Positions 59,029 to 64,000 of a DNA stretch of 64,000 nucleotides are shown piece after piece. This stretch comes from Adenanthera pavonina (taxonomy: Eukaryota; Streptophyta; Magnoliopsida; Fabales; Fabaceae). The notes beneath the pieces are model-generated. The model was not told the DNA's origin. It saw nothing but the letters and a program-made list of their open reading frames with translations, and made no database searches. Every line of letters begins with the position of its first letter. The first letter of the stretch is position 1. The DNA is taken from the NCBI GenBank assembly GCA_026686845.1, contig JAIVEN010000012.1:2420501-2484500 (forward strand), given 5' to 3'. The position numbers and the translations under genes are program-made.

Positions 59029-61413
59029 TGTGACACCTTGCTTTCATATATTATTTCCCATATATTATAGCATATCTAATATCTAATTAGGCCATTTTAG
59101 AAGCTTGAATCATTAAAGAGATCAAATCTAAAAAATAAAATTTTTCGGATATTATTGTTTACTTAATATCTATTTTTTGGTTGAACTTTGAAAAATCATA
59201 ACTAATTTTCTCTACATGGGAAAAATATACAACTTGAATTTAAACACACCAATTGATACAATTTATTGCCTAAGTTTTACTGTTCAAATGGTCAAAATGC
59301 ATTTTCTAGGTTTCTGGTTCATTTAGAAAATTAATAACACTTTAGCTTACATGTCTACATCAAGTAATCTATGGATTTCTAAAAATCTCTACTTGTCTAG
59401 TTTCTGAGCATATAGAACATATGTTATAACCTATTTCGACTGAATAGCATATACATGAACCATTAGTGCTCAAAACTGGATAGATTATGGCATTACTTTA
59501 CATAAACATTTTTCTATAATAATTACATACTTCCTGCTTGTCCTTAGCCATACAAAACACTTAAAGGAACATGATGGTAGAAAAACATACCTTTACAAAG
59601 GATAAATATGATTTTATCCGTTTTTACAAGAAAGTAAGTAGCAATTGCAATAAGAAATCTAATCATCATTAATCATCTCCTTACCTTTTGTCTTCTTGGT
59701 GGTCTTACCATCTCATGAACCTAGCATTTTAGGCACTTGGGGAATGAGATTGTAAAATCCTAGTAGCAAGTTACATTTCATGCATTTATGCCATTTGATT
59801 CACATAAAAATTCACATTGATTCACATAAATCATTCAAATACCATATTGATCATAGAAATTTTGGTAGTATAATGGCTTAGAAAATGGATATTTCAGGGA
59901 GCTAAACCCCTCATTTTACAGACAAAACCAATCACAAGAAATCATAATGCAATATAGCAACACAATTTCGTGATAAAATATAATGAAAGAACATAAAGCA
60001 ATAAAATGAAACTTTGCTACCTCTTGAAGTTTCTATTGGCTTTCCTCTTGAAACCAATGATTCTACTAGCTTTCTCAAACTTCCTCAAGTCCTAAAACAA
60101 CATGAGACACTAGCTAAATTAACCAATTCAAGTGGTTGCTTCATCAAGAGCCATGAAACCCTAAAAATCTCATATTGCTTATCTTAAGGATTTTCTTGAT
60201 TCTAATGCTTGTCTTTAATGTTTTCCATCATGGAGAAACTATTTTTGGCATCAAATTAATGAAATTCTAACTCTAAGACACCCTTACATACTGGCTGAAA
60301 TCTGACTCTAAGAGGGAAGAATTTGTTTTTCAAAATCTTGCTTCAAAACACCCCAAATCTTGTTTCCTTTGCATTGTCTCATGTTTCCTCTTAGGTTTAT
60401 GACATAAAAACACTTTCCTTCTCTTCCCTATACATGACCAAAATCTGGAATTGAGAGAGAGGAGGAAAAAGTTTAAAGAAACTAAGTCAAACTAATGCAA
60501 AACCAAAGCTAAAAGCCTTGTAAACCATAAACCAAAATTTACCTTTTAACTAATCTTTCTCTTCTTTCCTTTCTTCTTCTCCTTCTTCTTGTACTTCTCT
60601 CTTCTCCTTGCTATTTACGACTTCTGGTCCTTCCTTCCTTGCCAGATGAGTTGGCCAAAGGGTAGAGGATGTATATAAAGTGAGTTTGACCTTAGTTGAT
60701 TGCAAGTTTAGTTACTTTTTGGCAAACCTAACAAGTAAGTTTTGTAAAATAACAATTCAATAATGTAATTTTAACACATGGCTTTTGAAAAATGACACCA
60801 CTTGGAGGGATCATATTGTCCAAAATACTACATGATTTTCCTAGTCCAGTCATGTCTTGTATGGTTACTTTATACCTAGATTAATAAAGTTACTTTTTGT
60901 ACTATTAAATTGCTTTATGGATACAAGATTAAAATAATTTTGTATCCATGTTTACTTTAATATCTTGTGTCCTGAAACATCTGTGTGGGATCTACATAAT
61001 TTTTCTTTTACCTTTTCAATTTTTGTGGGTCCACGGTACCTTTACTTTTACAATATAATTTCTCTTGAATCCTAAAATCAAATTTCTTCCAAATTGATTC
61101 CATTAAATCTAATGCATTATTCCATGGGGTTCAATATGTCATAAGCTTCACTTTGACTTAAAATTTTAATAATTGTGAAATTAGCCTAACCCAAGGCAAA
61201 AATGTGAAGTTTCATTCTTTCAGGTCCTTTTTGGTAATTTTCCCTAGGGACTAAAATGTAAGAAATTCTTTTACTCAAAGAAAATAATTTTCATATTTTA
61301 CTTCCATAACCCCAGTAAATGATGTTCTTAACCTTTTTCATTCTTATTGTTGTATCTTAGATTTTATCATATCCTTTTATATTTTATAATATTCAGACAT
61401 TTTGGGGATGTTA
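59029..61413 (-). mobile_element. LTR Z2 (gypsy-type), inverted relative of Z1
   Basis: The plus strand starts TGTGACACCTTGC, the complement of the Z1 end, and the body aligns with reverse-complemented Z1 (for example the AGGTTCATGAGATGGTAAGACC block, matched near 54040). It ends GGGGATGTTA against the start of LTR V. The expected final CA and right TSD are missing here, probably because V inserted a few bases before the end. Stem-loop remnant at 59746-59761. No coding region. Confidence 0.75.
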
Positions 61414-63960
61414 TGTCACACCTCATATTTAGACTTATTTTCCATGTATTAGATTCCATTTAAGTCTATTAATGTATGATTAGAGACTTGATTACCTAAA
61501 ACAAATTAAATTAATTAATTTTATTTTTGGGGTACTATTTCTTTGGTTAATTTCATTTTACTTAGCGAATTTTGAAAATTTATAACTAAATCAAGAAAAA
61601 TCATATTGATATGATTCAAGTCTGTAAACATATCTTAAAAGATTCTATACATGGGAAAAATATTTAACAGGGGAAATAATTGACCAATTTATACAGTAAA
61701 TTTGTATAGTTTTTATTGTAGCAATGGTCATTTTAGAAAATTCTTGATTTTGATGATAACTTTGAAAAATCACCATTAATCATACACAACTCCAAACTAA
61801 GTGATCTTTATGTCTATGGAAAGATACACATGTCTAGTTTTTAAAAATTTAAAACACTCATATATTAAATATATCAAGGTCTATACAAGACTTTGAATTG
61901 CCAACAGTGCTAAAAAAAGTCTCTTGCATTCTTCCAACTTTTTAAAATACACACTAATATATACATACATAGCCATAACTTGCCTTTATCTTATGTGATA
62001 CTTCATAACAAACCTAGAGGAACATATTAACATGAAAACACAATATGATCATGCCCCATAAGATTTTACATAACATCTTATATATTAGTATCAACCTAAG
62101 TATCATTATCTTGAACATTAACTTGCTTCTCCTTGCCTTTCCTTTTTTGGGCAATCTTGCCATAACTTGAACCTAAAATTTGTTAGACATTTGGAAAGGG
62201 GTGAGATTCAAAGAATCTTAGTAGCAATCACCATCATGCACACATATTATCATATATATTGCAAGTATTCATCTAGAAACACATCAAGCATGCAATCAAA
62301 TCATTTTGGCACAACTATTTTATAAAAATTTGGGCAACACTTCCCCTTGTATTTGGACATATCCAGGGTCACATTACCCTTCAAAAAATCCAACCAACCA
62401 TACCAAATCATCACAAGATAACATTTTAGATATTAAATATATCATTCAAGCCAAGCAACATCAATGACAATATATAGGCATACATAGGTGAGTTAACTAC
62501 CTTTGGGCTTTCCAATGTTCTCCAAACTTTGTAAACACTTTCCTTGATCTTCTAACACTCTTTTGGATCCTATAGCATCATAAAATAAGGTCATTGGCCA
62601 CTGGTTTTATGATTCACTTCACAAAGTGCTCACTTGAACAAAAAATTCCATTTTACAAACCACTTGGAATTTCTTGTACAACACCCTTGTTCTTACATAA
62701 TTTGGACCCAAGGAATCCATTTTTGAGATCAAAAGTTTGAAATTAATTCTCTATTAGAAACCATAGGCTGGCCAAAATTAATCAAAAAATTGTAAAAAAA
62801 TTATTTGCTCCATGAATCTTACACTAGCTTAGGTTTTCATGCTTTCTAATGCATATTCTACCCTTTTCCTTTGATTATTTGGCCATAGCTCAAATTTCTC
62901 TCTATACTCTCTCTCATGGATGAAAATTTCAAAGGAAAAAGAGGAAGAAAAACTCCAAGAAAGCATTCCTAAGCACTCAAGAATACAAACTAGTGATCAT
63001 GAAAGCTTACCTTAATGTTTTTGGTCTTCAACTTTCTCTTCTTGCTCTTCCTTTCTGCTTTGTGTAATTTGCTCTCTTCCTCTCAACTTGCTTCTGCCTA
63101 GACATGAAGAATGAAGGTAAATGAAGGCTAACTACACTTAAACTCATCACTTGGAGGAAAGAGATGAAAAGAGGAAATAGTAATATTAGTTAAGTAAACT
63201 AAACTTGGTTAACTTTAATGAGCTTTGAGAAAATTCCCTCCTTGTTCTCTTCAGTGTGCAACACATCCTTTGTCCTCATTTTTGGCTAAAAATTGCTTCA
63301 TAAAGTTTAATGGACTAAAATACCCTTTATTGATTAAGTTTACCCATACCGATTAAGTATTAACGCCAAAATTGTCATTAAATTGGTACAATATTATCCA
63401 ACAATTAATTTTAGTCCAAAATCATTATTTTGATCCAAAATATATTTTAAAAAGGCTCTTTAATTTTTCTTGAATTAATACTACCTCTTCCTACAGTCCA
63501 AACTGACTTTTATCGGGTAAAATATCAATATTAAATCCTAATTATCTAATAAATATTATTTTGATCTTAATAAATTTTATACTATATTCCATTGGACTTA
63601 GCTCATTGAGAGATTCATTTTGACTATATTTTTTCATATTTATAAAAATGCCCTTGACCTGGGCCAATTTACAATTCTTAAAACTTTCAGGTTATTAGGT
63701 GTAACTTTCTCCAAAATTCATAAACTTTTCTTCAATTTCCATGCATCCACCCCCTTCCTTTTTTTTTCTTTTTCTTTTATTTTCTTTTCTTTTTTTTTCT
63801 TTTTTTAAGGATAAAATTGTCATTTTTTTCTTTTTCTTTCCAACCAAGATAGTCATATTTAATGCCAAATAGTGTATATCCATTTTTACAAATTCTTTAT
63901 AGATCTTAAAATATTGAGCCTTAAATATTCAAGAAAAATTTCAGGATATTATATGTTCCA
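61414..63960 (-). mobile_element. 3' LTR (V) of a minus-strand gypsy element
   Basis: In minus orientation it starts TGGAACATATAATATCC directly after a polypurine tract (63978-63961) and ends GAGGTGTGACA (61414), 2,547 bp. It has a stem-loop at 62203 and a long pyrimidine tract (plus strand about 63754-63840). Pol and the rest of the element lie right of the window. Confidence 0.8.
62203..62219 (-). other. LTR V stem-loop GAGATTC-AAA-GAATCTT
   Basis: Six of seven stem pairs intact. In element orientation it is preceded by TTGCTACTA and followed by ACCCC, as in the other gypsy-type LTRs. Confidence 0.7.
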
Positions 63961-64000
63961 GTTCTCTCTCTCTTAAAATAAATTTTGTCCTTGAAATTTA
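63961..64000 (-). other. Polypurine tract and pre-tract segment of the right-hand gypsy element
   Basis: The minus strand reads TTTCAAGGACAAAATTT then TTTTAAGAGAGAGAGAAC, then the LTR. It is clearly related to the TTTCGAGGACGAAATTTTG plus polypurine tract of the gypsy element at 1689-1725, so this is another chromovirus-type element. Confidence 0.8.

Noticed and set aside
63695..63883. 62-codon frames on both strands near the right end
   Set aside because: They are translations of a long T/C tract in LTR V.

Overview
This window is repeat-dense intergenic DNA from a plant nuclear genome, most likely a eudicot. It contains chromovirus-type Ty3/gypsy and Sirevirus-like Ty1/copia retrotransposons primed from initiator tRNA-Met, many solo LTRs with 5-bp target-site duplications (TSDs), a LINE fragment, a Mutator-like (MULE) remnant, and one apparently intact intron-containing host gene. 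Species cannot be told from the sequence. There are no rRNA, tRNA or CRISPR features. Assignments rest on reading motifs, termini and alignable copies by eye.

Layout: (1) 1-2938 is the 3' end of a gypsy chromovirus (integrase, chromodomain, polypurine tract, 3' LTR with a 42-bp minisatellite). It sits inside copia element A (2939-10611, minus strand: pol, gag, primer-binding site, 5' LTR). (2) 10612-22496 is a mosaic of solo LTRs: X1 (11806-14128), Y1 (15070-17986) and Y2 (19198-22178), separated by unassigned repeat-like DNA. (3) 22497-33114 is copia element B (plus strand), same family as A: truncated 5' LTR, decayed gag and pol, an extra envelope-like reading frame after pol, polypurine tract, complete 3' LTR. 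(4) 33115-38280 holds solo LTR X2 inside another probable LTR, then a MULE transposase remnant with a 364-bp tandem duplication. (5) 39969-42259 (minus) is a three-exon dienelactone-hydrolase-like gene, the only convincing host gene. (6) 42260-47411 holds AT-rich repeats, a LINE fragment and scraps of other LTR elements. (7) 47412-59028 is copia element C (plus), a related but distinct Sirevirus-like family. It is broken by LTR Z1 (50893-54795), which contains an A/B-family solo LTR (51437-52897), and by a separate solo LTR S (55540-56596). (8) 59029-64000 is LTR Z2 abutting the 3' LTR and polypurine tract of a minus-strand gypsy element whose body lies beyond the window.

The retroelements are dead or decaying. 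Most stops in element A and in B's envelope-like frame look like Gln or Trp codons changed by C-to-T or G-to-A transitions, as expected of cytosine deamination in silenced DNA. The most interesting patterns are a stem-loop in a similar place in most of the gypsy-type LTRs despite little other similarity; arrays of short family-specific motifs in the copia U3 regions; two zinc-ligand Cys-to-Tyr changes shared by copies A and B; and the head-to-head solo LTR pair Y1/Y2, which could give double-stranded RNA.
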